DNA of 64,000 nucleotides from SKIA01 sp047602905 (GTDB taxonomy: Archaea > Nanobdellota > Nanobdellia > Woesearchaeales > SKIA01). Location: positions 62,001 through 126,000 of the forward strand of contig JBLKOP010000001.1 in assembly GCA_047602905.1 (NCBI GenBank). The letters run 5' to 3'. The position numbers and the translations under genes were made by a program. The first letter of the stretch is position 1. Each line of letters opens with the position of its first letter. The notes below the pieces were generated by a model. The model searched no databases. It was not told the DNA's origin and was given only the letters and a program-made list of their open reading frames with translations. Below, one piece after another: positions 56,058-64,000 of this stretch.

Positions 56058-57201
56058 GAAACTACGAGAAAAAATTAAGTCAGCAGTAACAAGCCTAACA
56101 AAACAAGCACAAAAAGAAGAAGTCGTAGAAAAAACAGAAGAAAAACCCAAAGCTCCTAAAAAAACAAAAGAAGTAACTCCACCTCCCAAACAAGAAACGA
56201 AAAAAGAAGTTAAAAAGAAACAAGAAGAAGCAACCCCTCAAAAAAAACCAGAGAGTAAAGAAGAAACAAAAACAGAAGAAAACAAACAAGAAAAAACAGC
56301 TCCACAAGAACCAGAACAAAAAAAGAAAGGCTTCTTCACCAGACTATCAGAAAAAGTAACCACCATACAACTCAGCAAAGAACAATTCGAAGAACTATTT
56401 TGGGAATTAGAACTCAGCCTCCTAGAGAACAGCGTAGCAGTTGAGGTAATAGAAAAAATCAAAAAAGAACTTGAAGAAGAACTTACAACAGGAAGAACAA
56501 GCAGAGGAGGACTACAAGAACGAGTGTATAGACGACTAGAAGAAACACTACAAGAAATACTAGACCAACCAACAATAAACTTACTAGAAGAAACCAAGAA
56601 ACACAAACCACTCATCATAGCAGCAGTAGGAATCAACGGAAGCGGAAAAACAACAACCCTAGCAAAACTCGCTCACTACTTCAAAAAAAACAACAAAACA
56701 GTACTGCTAGCAGCAGCAGACACGTTTAGAGCAGCAGCAATACAACAACTCCAAGAACATGCAAACAAGCTAGAAATACCGATAATCAAACAAGACTACG
56801 GAAGTGACGCAGCAGCAGTAGCGTACGACGCAGTACAAGCAGCAACAGCAAGAAACATAGACGTAGTACTCATAGACACAGCAGGACGCCTACACAGCAA
56901 CAAAAACTTGATGGACGAGCTAGAAAAAGTTATGCGAGTAAGCAAACCACACCACACCATCTTTGTCGGAGAAGCAACAACAGGAAACGACTGCGTAGAG
57001 CAAGCAAGACTATTCGCACAAAAAACCTCCCTAGACGCAATAATACTCACAAAAGCAGACGTGGACGAGCAAGGAGGAGCAGCAATAAGCACCAGCTACG
57101 TAACAAAAAAACCCATCCTCTTCTTAGGAGTAGGCCAAGGATACGACGACCTAGAAGAATTCAGTAAAGAAACCATTATCAAAAACCTCTTGCAAGAATA
57201 A
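56050..57201 (+). CDS. ftsY: Signal recognition particle receptor FtsY
   Basis: The 383-residue protein has a highly charged N-terminal A domain (about 1-90, Lys/Glu/Pro/Thr-rich), the helical N domain (FEELFWELELSLLENSVAVEV) and the GTPase domain with G1 GINGSGKTTTLAKLA near 195, AADTFRAAAIQQL, DTAGRLHSN and TKADVDEQGGAA. It docks ribosome-SRP complexes at the membrane. It overlaps pfdA by 8 bp. Its stop codon directly abuts the stop of the convergent Nudix gene. Confidence 0.97.
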   Translation: MFKKLREKIKSAVTSLTKQAQKEEVVEKTEEKPKAPKKTKEVTPPPKQETKKEVKKKQEEATPQKKPESKEETKTEENKQEKTAPQEPEQKKKGFFTRLSEKVTTIQLSKEQFEELFWELELSLLENSVAVEVIEKIKKELEEELTTGRTSRGGLQERVYRRLEETLQEILDQPTINLLEETKKHKPLIIAAVGINGSGKTTTLAKLAHYFKKNNKTVLLAAADTFRAAAIQQLQEHANKLEIPIIKQDYGSDAAAVAYDAVQAATARNIDVVLIDTAGRLHSNKNLMDELEKVMRVSKPHHTIFVGEATTGNDCVEQARLFAQKTSLDAIILTKADVDEQGGAAISTSYVTKKPILFLGVGQGYDDLEEFSKETIIKNLLQE

Positions 57202-57618
57202 TTATACCAAGCCTTCTTTACGCAAAACACTATACGACTCCTGAAGAGCACGCACGTGATTCTCAAACTTCACCAAGCGCAACGCTTGTTTGTACGAAAC
57301 CCAGATATACCCAAGGTGCTCAGACGAAAGAACTACTTCGCCATCAGTAAGCACAGCCCAAAAAACCACTTTCTTCTCAATCTTTTTTTTACGAACACGA
57401 AACGAATACAAAACCTCACAAACAGGACCAAACGACTCAATAATAGACAAACCCGTTTCTTCTTTAAGCTCACGAGAAAGAGTTGTCTCAAGCTTCTCAC
57501 GACCCTCTTTTTTTCCCTGAGCAAACGCCCAATTACCCAAACGATGCTTAAGTAACAAAAACTTCTTACGAGAAGAATCATACACCACAGCACCAGCAGC
57601 GACTTGCTTAGTAGCCAC
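57202..57618 (-). CDS. Nudix hydrolase
   Basis: The 138-residue protein has a Nudix box, G-x5-E-x7-RELKEETG, in GKKEGREKLETTL and SRELKEETGLSI at about residues 36-58. The N-terminal VAAGAVVYDSSRKKFLLLKH resembles the Ap4A-type/diadenosine hydrolase branch, as does the YIWVSYKQALRLV segment. It probably hydrolyses a nucleoside diphosphate linked to another group. It starts 2 bp after the lonB stop and is the last gene of an eno-lonB-nudix operon. Confidence 0.92.
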   Translation of the reverse strand: MATKQVAAGAVVYDSSRKKFLLLKHRLGNWAFAQGKKEGREKLETTLSRELKEETGLSIIESFGPVCEVLYSFRVRKKKIEKKVVFWAVLTDGEVVLSSEHLGYIWVSYKQALRLVKFENHVRALQESYSVLRKEGLV

Positions 57619-57620
57619 AA

Positions 57621-59513
57621 CTACCTCCCATACACCTTCTTAATACTGGATAATAACTTCTTACGACCCTTCCAAAGAAGAGCATGCTCAAGAACATCAA
57701 CGATGTGATCAACAGGAACAATTTGTATCTGCTTAAGAGCCTCCTTACCCAAAACAATATCCTTCATATTCGTTTTAGGAACAAGAACAGTCTTGATACC
57801 CGCCTGGATAGCAGCCTCAACCTTATTAGTAACGCCACCAATAGGAAGAACATCCCCACGAATAGACAAACTACCCGTCATAGCAACGTCCTGACGAACA
57901 GGAAGAGCCTTAAGAGCACTAATAATAGCAGTAGCAACAGCAATAGAAGCAGAATCACCCTCAACACCCTCATAGGTTTGTAAGAACTGAATAAAAATCT
58001 CGTGATTAGCCTGCAAATCCTTACCAAAAGCGTACTTAACAATAGCAGAGACGTTCGTAACAGCCTCCTTAGCGATTTCACCAAGCTTACCAGTAGCAAC
58101 TATCTTGACTTCTTTACCACCACCAGCAGTAACAGCGCCCTCGATAGGCAAGACGATACCACTCATAGAAGAACCACTGCCCATAACCGCCAAGCCATTT
58201 ACACGACCAACAACAGCACCAGCAGTAGCGATAACCTCATACTCCTTTTTACGCTCAATATACCGATCAGCCATTTGGTGCTCAAGAGTACGAGCAATAG
58301 TAATGGCTTTTGTAATATGTACTGGCTCAACAAGATCAGCGCCCTCCTCAACAGCCACGTCACCAGCAGCACGAATAATTCCTCCCAATTCACGCAAACG
58401 AAGAGTTAACCTACCAGCACGATTAGCACGCTTACGAGCCTCCTCAATAATTCGCTCAACAGCAGCTTTGCTGAAGTGAGGAATTTTTTTGTCGCGAGCA
58501 ACTTCTTGAGCAACAAACACCGCTATACGCTCACGATTCTCAGAAGTATCAGGCATGGTTTCTTGCATAAACACCTCATAGCCATACCCACGAATACGAC
58601 TACGAAGAGCAGGGTGCATACGCTCTAAACTATCATTATTACCTGCAGCAACAAGAATGAAATTACACGGAACAGCCTCTGTACGCACCATAGCGCCTGC
58701 TGAGCGCTCGCTTTGTCCAGTAATAGAGAATTTTCCTTCCTGAAGAGCAGTCAGAAGCTCTTGTTGTGTGTGCGGCTGAAGAGTGCCTATTTCGTCAAGA
58801 AACAACACGCCCATGTGCGCTTTATGAATCATACCTGCAACGACGCGCTCATGAGCAGGAGTACCTAAACCACCGCTCTGAAACGGGTCGTGAAGAACAT
58901 CTCCAAGAAGCGCTCCTGCGTGAGCACCGGTACCATCAAAGAACGGACTTTCTTTTCTAGAGAAGTTATCAACAATAATTTTTGGAGAAGAAACCTTACC
59001 CGCACCCATACGCTTGCCCATATTCACAAACAACACAGCAGCAGCTAAGAACACCATACCACCAAGAAAGAACGCTGCAAACATGATCTCGCTTTCGTAG
59101 CGATGAAGAATCCACCATGGAGCAATCATCGCAAGAATAGCAAGAACGAAAACGAAAACGTTCTGGTTCTTAAACATCTCATTAGCCTGCTCCTGACTCT
59201 TACTAGTTACTGCTCGAGCATCTCCTGCAGGAAACGTACGAATAAGAGGCTGGTTTTCGTCATTAGGATTAGCAAAGCTTACGATATCAACAAGTTTTTC
59301 TTTCGGAAGAAGCTCAGCAAGGCCCAGACCAAGCATGCTCTTACCCGTACCAGGCTCACCAATAAGAAGTACGTGTCGGCGCTGCTTAGCAGCTTTCTTA
59401 ATAATATTAACTGCTTCTTCTTGACCAACTACTTGGTCAATAATTTTCTCAGCAGTATCAATATCAGCAGTTGATGTATAGTCCTTACTCACGATACTAT
59501 GCGAAGAGCGCAT
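57621..59513 (-). CDS. lonB: Archaeal Lon protease (LonB, membrane-anchored)
   Basis: The 630-residue protein has the LonB layout: Walker A IGEPGTGKSM at about 51-60, two adjacent membrane helices (about 118-160) inserted in the AAA domain, Walker B VLFLDEIGTL, and a C-terminal protease domain with catalytic Ser in EGDSASIA near residue 519 and Lys in GGVTNKVEAA about 40 residues later. It degrades misfolded membrane and cytosolic proteins. It starts 6 bp after eno and ends 2 bp before the Nudix gene. Confidence 0.97.
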   Translation of the reverse strand: MRSSHSIVSKDYTSTADIDTAEKIIDQVVGQEEAVNIIKKAAKQRRHVLLIGEPGTGKSMLGLGLAELLPKEKLVDIVSFANPNDENQPLIRTFPAGDARAVTSKSQEQANEMFKNQNVFVFVLAILAMIAPWWILHRYESEIMFAAFFLGGMVFLAAAVLFVNMGKRMGAGKVSSPKIIVDNFSRKESPFFDGTGAHAGALLGDVLHDPFQSGGLGTPAHERVVAGMIHKAHMGVLFLDEIGTLQPHTQQELLTALQEGKFSITGQSERSAGAMVRTEAVPCNFILVAAGNNDSLERMHPALRSRIRGYGYEVFMQETMPDTSENRERIAVFVAQEVARDKKIPHFSKAAVERIIEEARKRANRAGRLTLRLRELGGIIRAAGDVAVEEGADLVEPVHITKAITIARTLEHQMADRYIERKKEYEVIATAGAVVGRVNGLAVMGSGSSMSGIVLPIEGAVTAGGGKEVKIVATGKLGEIAKEAVTNVSAIVKYAFGKDLQANHEIFIQFLQTYEGVEGDSASIAVATAIISALKALPVRQDVAMTGSLSIRGDVLPIGGVTNKVEAAIQAGIKTVLVPKTNMKDIVLGKEALKQIQIVPVDHIVDVLEHALLWKGRKKLLSSIKKVYGR

Positions 59514-59519
59514 CTACTT

Positions 59520-60779
59520 TTAATGCTTTCTCTTAAAGTCGTTTCGTAACGGCAAAGAATACAACGCCTCAAGAGTAAGTAAACGATTATACTTTGCTGT
59601 TCGCTCACCCCTAGCAGGAGCTCCAAGTTTAATTTGTCCTGTACCAAGACCCACCGCTAAGTCAGCAATAAAGCTATCCTCTGTCTCCCCACTACGATGA
59701 CTCACCATAACCGTCCAGTCATTACTCGTTGCAAGTTTTGCAGCTTCAAGCGCTTCAGAAATCGTTCCTATCTGATTAATCTTTAATAACAGACTATCGC
59801 ACGCTTCTGCATCAATTGCTTGCTGAATACGAGCAGTGTTTGTTACGGTAAGGTCATCACCAACTATTTGTACGCGTAAACCATTTTGTAAAAGAAGCTT
59901 TTTTAGGTGTGCAAACGCTGCGAAATCATCTTGGTCAAAGGCGTCTTCAATACTAATAAGAGGGTATTTCTTTGCTAAATCCACGTAGTACTCAGCTAAT
60001 TCTTTAGCAGTAAGACTTTCTTCACTAGTAATCCAATAACGTCCTTCGCGATAAAACTCGCTAGCAGCAGGGTCCATAGCAATAGCCATTTCGTGACCAC
60101 TAACGCGCATTGCTTGCATGAGTAACTCACACGCCTCATACGCATCACTCACATCAGGAGCAAAGCCTCCTTCATCCCCAAGAGCTGTTTGTGAAGGACC
60201 GTACGTATCAGCAATAAGTTGTTTTAGACAATGATACGTCTCAGCAACTTGCCTAGTCGCTTCAGAGAAGCTCTGTGCGTGTATAGGAACGATCATGAAC
60301 TCTTGCATTACCAAAGCGTTTTCTGCGTGCTCACCACCATTAATGACGTTTGCAAACGGAAGAGGAAGCACAGCAGTGTTTTCTGAAACCTCTGCGAGAA
60401 GAGCGAAGAGTTCTTGCTTATTCTGGTGTGCTTGTACGCGCGCTTGTAACTGGCTAAGAGCAAGAAGAGCATTAGCGCCGTACAAGGATTTGTTCTTGGT
60501 TGCGTCCTGAGCAATCATAGACTCGTCTGCGGACAAGAAATTTGCTGGGCTCCAAGAAAGCGTTTTTGCGAGTTTAGAAGCGTTCTTCTGCGCTGTAGCG
60601 ACTGCTTTTCCGCTGTACGCTTCTGTCTTGTCACGTAACTCAAGAGCTTCGTGAACGCCTGTAGATGCTCCGCTAGGAACAGCAGCAGTAATGGTGTAGG
60701 AGTCGTTTCTGTACTGTGCTTGTAGGGTGGGGTTGCCTCTGCTATCAAGAATTTGTGTTATAAGAATATCTTCTTTCAT
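59520..60779 (-). CDS. eno: Enolase
   Basis: The ATG at 60779 (MKEDILITQILDSRGNPT) gives 419 residues and lies about 25-30 nt after a minus-strand TATA-like element (CATATATAACC, about 60803-60813). It has DSRGNPTL, SGASTGVHEALELRD, GDEGGFAPDV, metal-binding Asp and Glu in MDPAASEFY and SIEDAFDQDD, the catalytic Lys in LLLKINQIGT, and VSHRSGETEDSF. It converts 2-phosphoglycerate to phosphoenolpyruvate. It is the first gene of the eno-lonB-nudix operon. Confidence 0.97.
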   Translation of the reverse strand: MKEDILITQILDSRGNPTLQAQYRNDSYTITAAVPSGASTGVHEALELRDKTEAYSGKAVATAQKNASKLAKTLSWSPANFLSADESMIAQDATKNKSLYGANALLALSQLQARVQAHQNKQELFALLAEVSENTAVLPLPFANVINGGEHAENALVMQEFMIVPIHAQSFSEATRQVAETYHCLKQLIADTYGPSQTALGDEGGFAPDVSDAYEACELLMQAMRVSGHEMAIAMDPAASEFYREGRYWITSEESLTAKELAEYYVDLAKKYPLISIEDAFDQDDFAAFAHLKKLLLQNGLRVQIVGDDLTVTNTARIQQAIDAEACDSLLLKINQIGTISEALEAAKLATSNDWTVMVSHRSGETEDSFIADLAVGLGTGQIKLGAPARGERTAKYNRLLTLEALYSLPLRNDFKRKH

Positions 60780-60825
60780 GTACGCGTACAAAGAGTAACT
60801 GGTTATATATGTTTTGGAGAAGAAA

Positions 60826-60840
60826 AAGAAAAAAATATTT
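60826..60840 (-). terminator. Oligo-T terminator after the pilin gene
   Basis: On the minus strand AAATATTTTTTTC with more T residues follows the pilin stop (60852) closely, ahead of the eno promoter. It belongs to the recurring A-run/TA/T-run blocks. Confidence 0.45.
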
Positions 60841-60851
60841 TACTTATGTAC

Positions 60852-61310
60852 TTATTCTTGTACTCGTGCAAGGAACTCGCCAGATGCTGTGCGGTTGATG
60901 GACTCTCCATCTCGGCTGTAGCTGATACGGATATCGAGTTCTTGAAGAGTGCCCGCCGTATTTGTCTGGGTTCCTGTACAAGCAAAAGTGGATACTGGAG
61001 ATTCTCCTCTGCTTGTTAACGTCTCGTCAATAGCTACGGTGACGTCGTCAAAGCACCCTCCATCCAAGCTGATGCTGTGGATAGTGACTGCTCGTGCTTG
61101 CGTGTTAATCACGCTGAGTGTTGCTTCGTCAGTTGATACGAGTTCGTTGTTACACTGGAAGTCGCTTCCAATAGTACATCGTTCGTTAACAAACTGGTCT
61201 GGGCTAAGTACACCAAAGTAAGCAAGAGCTCCTATTGCTGCAAGGACGACTAGAATAGCCCATCCGTACGTCATTAAGAACTCCATTGCTGCTTGTGCTC
61301 GTTTTTTCAT
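60852..61310 (-). CDS. Type IV pilin-like protein of Tad-like cluster
   Basis: The ATG at 61310 is chosen because GAGGTG lies 6-8 nt upstream; an in-frame GTG inside that site would be four codons earlier. The 152-residue protein opens MKKRAQAAMEFLMTYGWAIL, the archaeal prepilin pattern, with cleavage expected near the basic leader and a hydrophobic helix to about residue 33. A beta-rich domain follows with four cysteines (ERCTIG, FQCNN, GGCFDD, FACTG), probably two disulfides. It lies downstream of the Tad-like assembly genes and likely forms their filament. Confidence 0.88.
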   Translation of the reverse strand: MKKRAQAAMEFLMTYGWAILVVLAAIGALAYFGVLSPDQFVNERCTIGSDFQCNNELVSTDEATLSVINTQARAVTIHSISLDGGCFDDVTVAIDETLTSRGESPVSTFACTGTQTNTAGTLQELDIRISYSRDGESINRTASGEFLARVQE

Positions 61311-61315
61311 TGGTA

Positions 61316-61407
61316 TGTTCACCTCTATTGTTAGTAGAGTAAAGGGTTTCTGTGCGTAATTACTTATAAATATAGGGGTTTTAGAGGGTTTTTGTATACT
61401 AGTATAC
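61316..61407 (-). promoter_or_regulatory. Pilin promoter, leader and 14-bp palindrome
   Basis: Reading the minus strand, a perfect 14-bp palindrome (half-site GTATACT, 61394-61407) touches the stop codon of the upstream assembly gene. A TATA-like element (CCTATATTTATAAG, about 61363-61376) follows, then a leader of roughly 25-30 nt ending in GAGGTG just before the ATG. The palindrome may be an operator or simply part of the end of the previous transcript. Confidence 0.5.
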
Positions 61408-62537
61408 TAGAATAATCCTCCAAAGAGTCCTGCAAACAACGAAGCAGAAACAACATACAAAACTAATGAAACAGCAACGAAAACAGGAATGAGACGAACA
61501 CCACGCTGAGAACTACCTGACTGAATAACACCAATAATAAGAGCACTAATAGTAGCAGAGCCAGTAAGAACAACAAAACTAAAAACACGAAAATCAACTA
61601 AGCGAATAGCGTTTGTAGAAATACTAAACATAGCAGAAGAACCCCCATCACCAAGGTTACTTACAATAGAGCTAATAACTACTAATAACTGCGTAGCAAG
61701 ACCAAAAAGGATTGGAGCAGCAAGAACAGCAGCAAAACCAATAAAGATAACGTACGTCATAACATTAGCAGCCATCTCCTCCTGCAAGATACGCTGATCT
61801 TGGATATCAACAGAAATTTTATGCAACAAATCAGCGATGTGACTACCAGCAGCAATACCCTCAAGTAACAAGTTAATTGAGCGAGTAAGTAACAAACTAT
61901 CATACTTCTTTGTGAACTGCATAAGCGCCTCATCAAGCTCCTCACCCGTAAGCACGTGCTTAGCAACAACCTCAACCTCCTTAGCAAGAACTCCAAAACG
62001 CGGACGAACAGCATACCACAACGCGCGATCAATAGGCATACCAGCACCGATATTAGCAGCGGTTAATTGCAAGAAATCAGGAAGAACCTCCTCTACTTCG
62101 CGCCTACGAGCATCAATTTTCATATCCAAAACAAAAGAAGCAACAAGCTGGCATAACAACCAAACACCAAACAAGCCTAGAGTAAACAAAACAGCACTAA
62201 AAACAAGAACAAACAACAAAGAAAAATCGTTAGAAACAGCAACGAAAACAACAAAGAAAAACCCAAGCAAACAACAAAGAAGAGCAGAAGAAAACAGCAT
62301 GCGCTGATAAGAAGAAACACTCATCTCAACACCAGCCTTAGCAAGTAAGCGCTCCAAACGAACGTGCTGATAAGAAGACTTCTTCTTTTTCTGAGAAGAA
62401 GAGAAGAGACGCTTCTTCAAATCCTCTTTGTGCATTTCCTTATCAGAAAGCTCCTTAACCTTCTTTAAGTCCTTAGAGAGCTTGTCACGACTAAAGAAAG
62501 CGCGCAAGCGGTGTGTAAAAGAAGATTTCTTACTCAT
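61407..62537 (-). CDS. Type II/IV secretion system F family protein (TadC-like)
   Basis: The 376-residue protein has a basic N terminus of about 65 residues, membrane helices near 85-125 and 120-145, the T2SSF cytoplasmic helical domain (LPDFLQLTAANIGAGMPIDRALWYA, LLEGIAAGSHIADLLHKI) and further membrane helices at about 245-270, 310-330 and 350-370. Such proteins form the inner-membrane platform of Tad and type IV pili. It starts 2 bp after the preceding T2SSF gene. Two separate F-domain genes is the TadB/TadC arrangement, unlike archaellum FlaJ. Confidence 0.9.
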   Translation of the reverse strand: MSKKSSFTHRLRAFFSRDKLSKDLKKVKELSDKEMHKEDLKKRLFSSSQKKKKSSYQHVRLERLLAKAGVEMSVSSYQRMLFSSALLCCLLGFFFVVFVAVSNDFSLLFVLVFSAVLFTLGLFGVWLLCQLVASFVLDMKIDARRREVEEVLPDFLQLTAANIGAGMPIDRALWYAVRPRFGVLAKEVEVVAKHVLTGEELDEALMQFTKKYDSLLLTRSINLLLEGIAAGSHIADLLHKISVDIQDQRILQEEMAANVMTYVIFIGFAAVLAAPILFGLATQLLVVISSIVSNLGDGGSSAMFSISTNAIRLVDFRVFSFVVLTGSATISALIIGVIQSGSSQRGVRLIPVFVAVSLVLYVVSASLFAGLFGGLF

Positions 62538-62539
62538 GA

Positions 62540-63352
62540 TTAATAGGATACTGAAGGACGCTGTGATTTAATAGTAGCAAGGAACATGAACTGCATAAAC
62601 AATAAGAGACCAGCAGCGATAAGTAACGCAGCAAGACTAATCTGAAAACCAATAAACGTAGCCATAACAATAACCATAATAGCACCAAGACTAGGAAGAA
62701 TCACCGCAATCATCATATAAAACATCGCTAACGGATTTAGCTTACGACCGTACTCAACAACCTCGATTTGTTGCTGACGAGTAATTTGGTCAATAGCAAC
62801 GCGCAAACTATCAGCAATCGCGCTACCAGTGCGCAAACTATCAGCAATCGCGCTACCAGTGCGCAAACTATTAAGGATCTGCCATAACAACTTACGTAAA
62901 GCATCACTAGGAGCGTACTCGATAAGCTCGTTTAACGCGCGATCCATGCTCGTTCCTAAACCGACTTTATCAACGATTTCTTGAAAGTACTTACCCACCT
63001 CAGGATAGTTCTTTGCAAGGTTTTGAAACGTCTTATGCAAAGCAACACCTGCTTCTATCTCAATAACAAGAAACCTACCCGCGTAGGTGAGCTCCTGATT
63101 AAGCGCTTTTGCTAACTGAATAATCCTGATATCAACGTAATGTAAGAAATACAAGAAAAACAGCGGAAACAACACAACAGCAAGTAAAGAAGCAACTGAT
63201 TGCGTAAAGAAAAACGCGATAAGAACAATACCAAAGGTAAGCATAGCAGCAGAAACAACGGTTTTTTTCAGGTAATACTCAGGCGAGTCAGACATACGAG
63301 CAGTGCGTAACTTATGGTTTAAGCCAGGCATACGAGAAGCAAGCCACTTCAT
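62540..63352 (-). CDS. Type II/IV secretion system F family protein (TadB-like) with internal duplication
   Basis: The 270-residue protein has membrane helices at about residues 30-70, the F domain with LTYAGRFLVIEIEAGVALHKTF and GTSMDRALNELIEYAP, and C-terminal helices near 205-265. In the loop after WQILN the decapeptide SLRTGSAIAD occurs twice in tandem, produced by an exact 30-bp duplication; the motif normally occurs once. It overlaps the ATPase gene by 4 bp (ATGA) and is followed by the TadC-like gene after 2 bp. Confidence 0.9.
   Translation of the reverse strand: MKWLASRMPGLNHKLRTARMSDSPEYYLKKTVVSAAMLTFGIVLIAFFFTQSVASLLAVVLFPLFFLYFLHYVDIRIIQLAKALNQELTYAGRFLVIEIEAGVALHKTFQNLAKNYPEVGKYFQEIVDKVGLGTSMDRALNELIEYAPSDALRKLLWQILNSLRTGSAIADSLRTGSAIADSLRVAIDQITRQQQIEVVEYGRKLNPLAMFYMMIAVILPSLGAIMVIVMATFIGFQISLAALLIAAGLLLFMQFMFLATIKSQRPSVSY
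62801..62870 (-). repeat. 30-bp in-frame tandem duplication in the TadB-like gene
   Basis: The 30-base unit at 62801-62830 is repeated exactly at 62831-62860, followed by the first ten bases of a third copy (62861-62870). The repeat keeps the reading frame and adds ten residues. Exact identity of the copies suggests a recent slippage event. Confidence 0.9.
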
Positions 63353-64000
63353 GAAGACTCCTCCAAAGAAGGAAGGTTCTTCTTCTCCTTAACAAAACGC
63401 AACAAAAACTCCTTATCAGTATAGTACTCCGCAAAGACGCGACCAACTGCATCAACACTTTCGATTCGTAACTCAACAAGGTACTCAAGAACACGAGTTT
63501 TTTCTTTCAAATCTTTCTCAATACCTGCCTTACTCATACCCGTATACAGTTTAAGAGTATCATAGAGCGTTTTTGAAGCGTTCTTCGTTACTAACTTGTC
63601 TTTTTTGTTATCGTACTGCTTAAGAACATTAACTGTACCGTCCTTAAGAACCTCGCCTATTTGAAACGTTCGTCGCTTCCCGTTTCTGCGGTTTCTGAAC
63701 TGATTAATAACCAGACTAATAGCAGGAAGCATGCTTTTAGGAACATTAATAGGCGGGTTGGTAAGTCTATCAACAGCTTCTTCTACGTTATTTGCGTGAA
63801 ACGTAGCGTACACGCTATGACCTGTATGGATCGCTTCAAAAAGCGTCTCAGCCTCTTTTTGACGTCTAATCTCTCCTACAAAAATTCTGTCTGGACGCAT
63901 ACGAAGACTATTCACAAGCAAGTCCTGCATACTCACCTCACCTTTTTGCTCAGCGTTAGGCTGACGAGTACTCATAGGAACCCAGTGCAAGAACTTAGGA
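63349..64000 (-). CDS. Secretion ATPase of Tad/type IV pilus family (partial, 5' end outside window)
   Basis: The frame stays open to the right edge of the window. The visible 217 residues or so contain WVPMSTRQPN, then LLVNSLRMRPDRIFVGEIR with the Walker B region, EAIHTGHSVYATFHANN with the His-box and AVDRLTNPPI, the order of the C-terminal half of GspE/TadA/FlaI ATPases. A C-terminal extension of about 110 residues, charged and helical, follows as in archaeal members. The ATPase powers assembly through the two F proteins downstream. Confidence 0.94.
   Translation of the reverse strand, partial: PKFLHWVPMSTRQPNAEQKGEVSMQDLLVNSLRMRPDRIFVGEIRRQKEAETLFEAIHTGHSVYATFHANNVEEAVDRLTNPPINVPKSMLPAISLVINQFRNRRNGKRRTFQIGEVLKDGTVNVLKQYDNKKDKLVTKNASKTLYDTLKLYTGMSKAGIEKDLKEKTRVLEYLVELRIESVDAVGRVFAEYYTDKEFLLRFVKEKKNLPSLEESS

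Noticed and set aside
62801..62870. CRISPR-like repeats
   Set aside because: The repeats are directly tandem without spacers and lie in frame inside a membrane-protein gene.

Overview
The window is a compact stretch of an archaeal chromosome. Archaeal or eukaryote-like information genes run through all of it: ribosomal proteins L10e, S6e, L11, L21e, L15e, S19e, L39e and L31e, RNA polymerase subunits F and L, TFE, Spt5, aIF2-gamma, aIF6, prefoldin alpha, SecE, FtsY and LonB. Many genes have a TATA-like element about 25-33 nt before the start codon and little or no leader, the archaeal leaderless layout. Tight spacing, a very short histone-fold protein, FtsZ, short variants of ordinary proteins and several bacterial-type genes (Lgt, AspRS, MESH1-like hydrolase, PIG-L deacetylase) fit a DPANN lineage of the Woesearchaeota/Pacearchaeota kind. 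That placement is inference.

Layout. 1-530: 3' end of 23S rRNA. 0.69-3.74 kb: four-helix-bundle protein, MESH1-like alarmone hydrolase, Kae1 and an overlapping trio of small secreted or membrane proteins. 3.84-11.2 kb: a MoxR/VWA/DUF58 membrane operon. 11.3-19.8 kb: Tag, RNase HI, LysRS, L10e, NOG1, S6e, aIF2-gamma and TFE. 19.9-22.5 kb: three tRNAs, a BshC-like protein, a histidine phosphatase and a BshB1-like deacetylase. 22.5-27.9 kb: LemA-HtpX, a Kazal+I78 protease-inhibitor lipoprotein, GluRS and a 56-residue histone-fold protein. 28-37.3 kb: archaellin, FKBP, FtsZ, SecE-Spt5-DsbB, AspRS-AsnRS, L11, L21e-RpoF-DUF655. 37.3-45.2 kb: L15e, S19e-L39e-L31e, a pilin-like trio, TIM, Lgt and IleRS. 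45.3-49.5 kb: SDR, winged-helix protein, a release-factor methyltransferase fused to a kinase-like domain, Ogt, RpoL and METTL5-like methyltransferase. 49.5-53.9 kb: looser, AT-richer accessory segment with PadR and its operator, unknown genes, a direct repeat in very AT-rich DNA, and ScpA. 54-60.8 kb: PH-domain protein, tRNA-Val joined to a DUF4870 gene, aIF6-prefoldin-FtsY, and Eno-LonB-Nudix. 60.8-64 kb: a Tad-like pilus cluster cut by the window end.

The strongest genome-scale signal is base composition. From about 540 to 3750 the + strand is extremely rich in T and G whichever strand is coding. From about 3.8 kb onward it is mostly rich in A and C, again whichever strand is coding. The switch falls in the divergent intergenic region at 3738-3837 and suggests a replication-related boundary or an inversion edge. 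A few genes (about 20.8-21.2 and 50.4-51.1 kb) break the local bias and may be newer arrivals.

The most interesting systems are: a possible bacillithiol-like thiol pathway (BshC-like beside BshB1-like); two protein genes whose start codons abut tRNA 3' ends, so that tRNA processing would release nearly leaderless mRNAs; a two-domain secreted protease inhibitor with a lipobox in a genome that also encodes Lgt; and the MoxR/VWA membrane operon. No CRISPR array, insertion sequence or prophage was seen.
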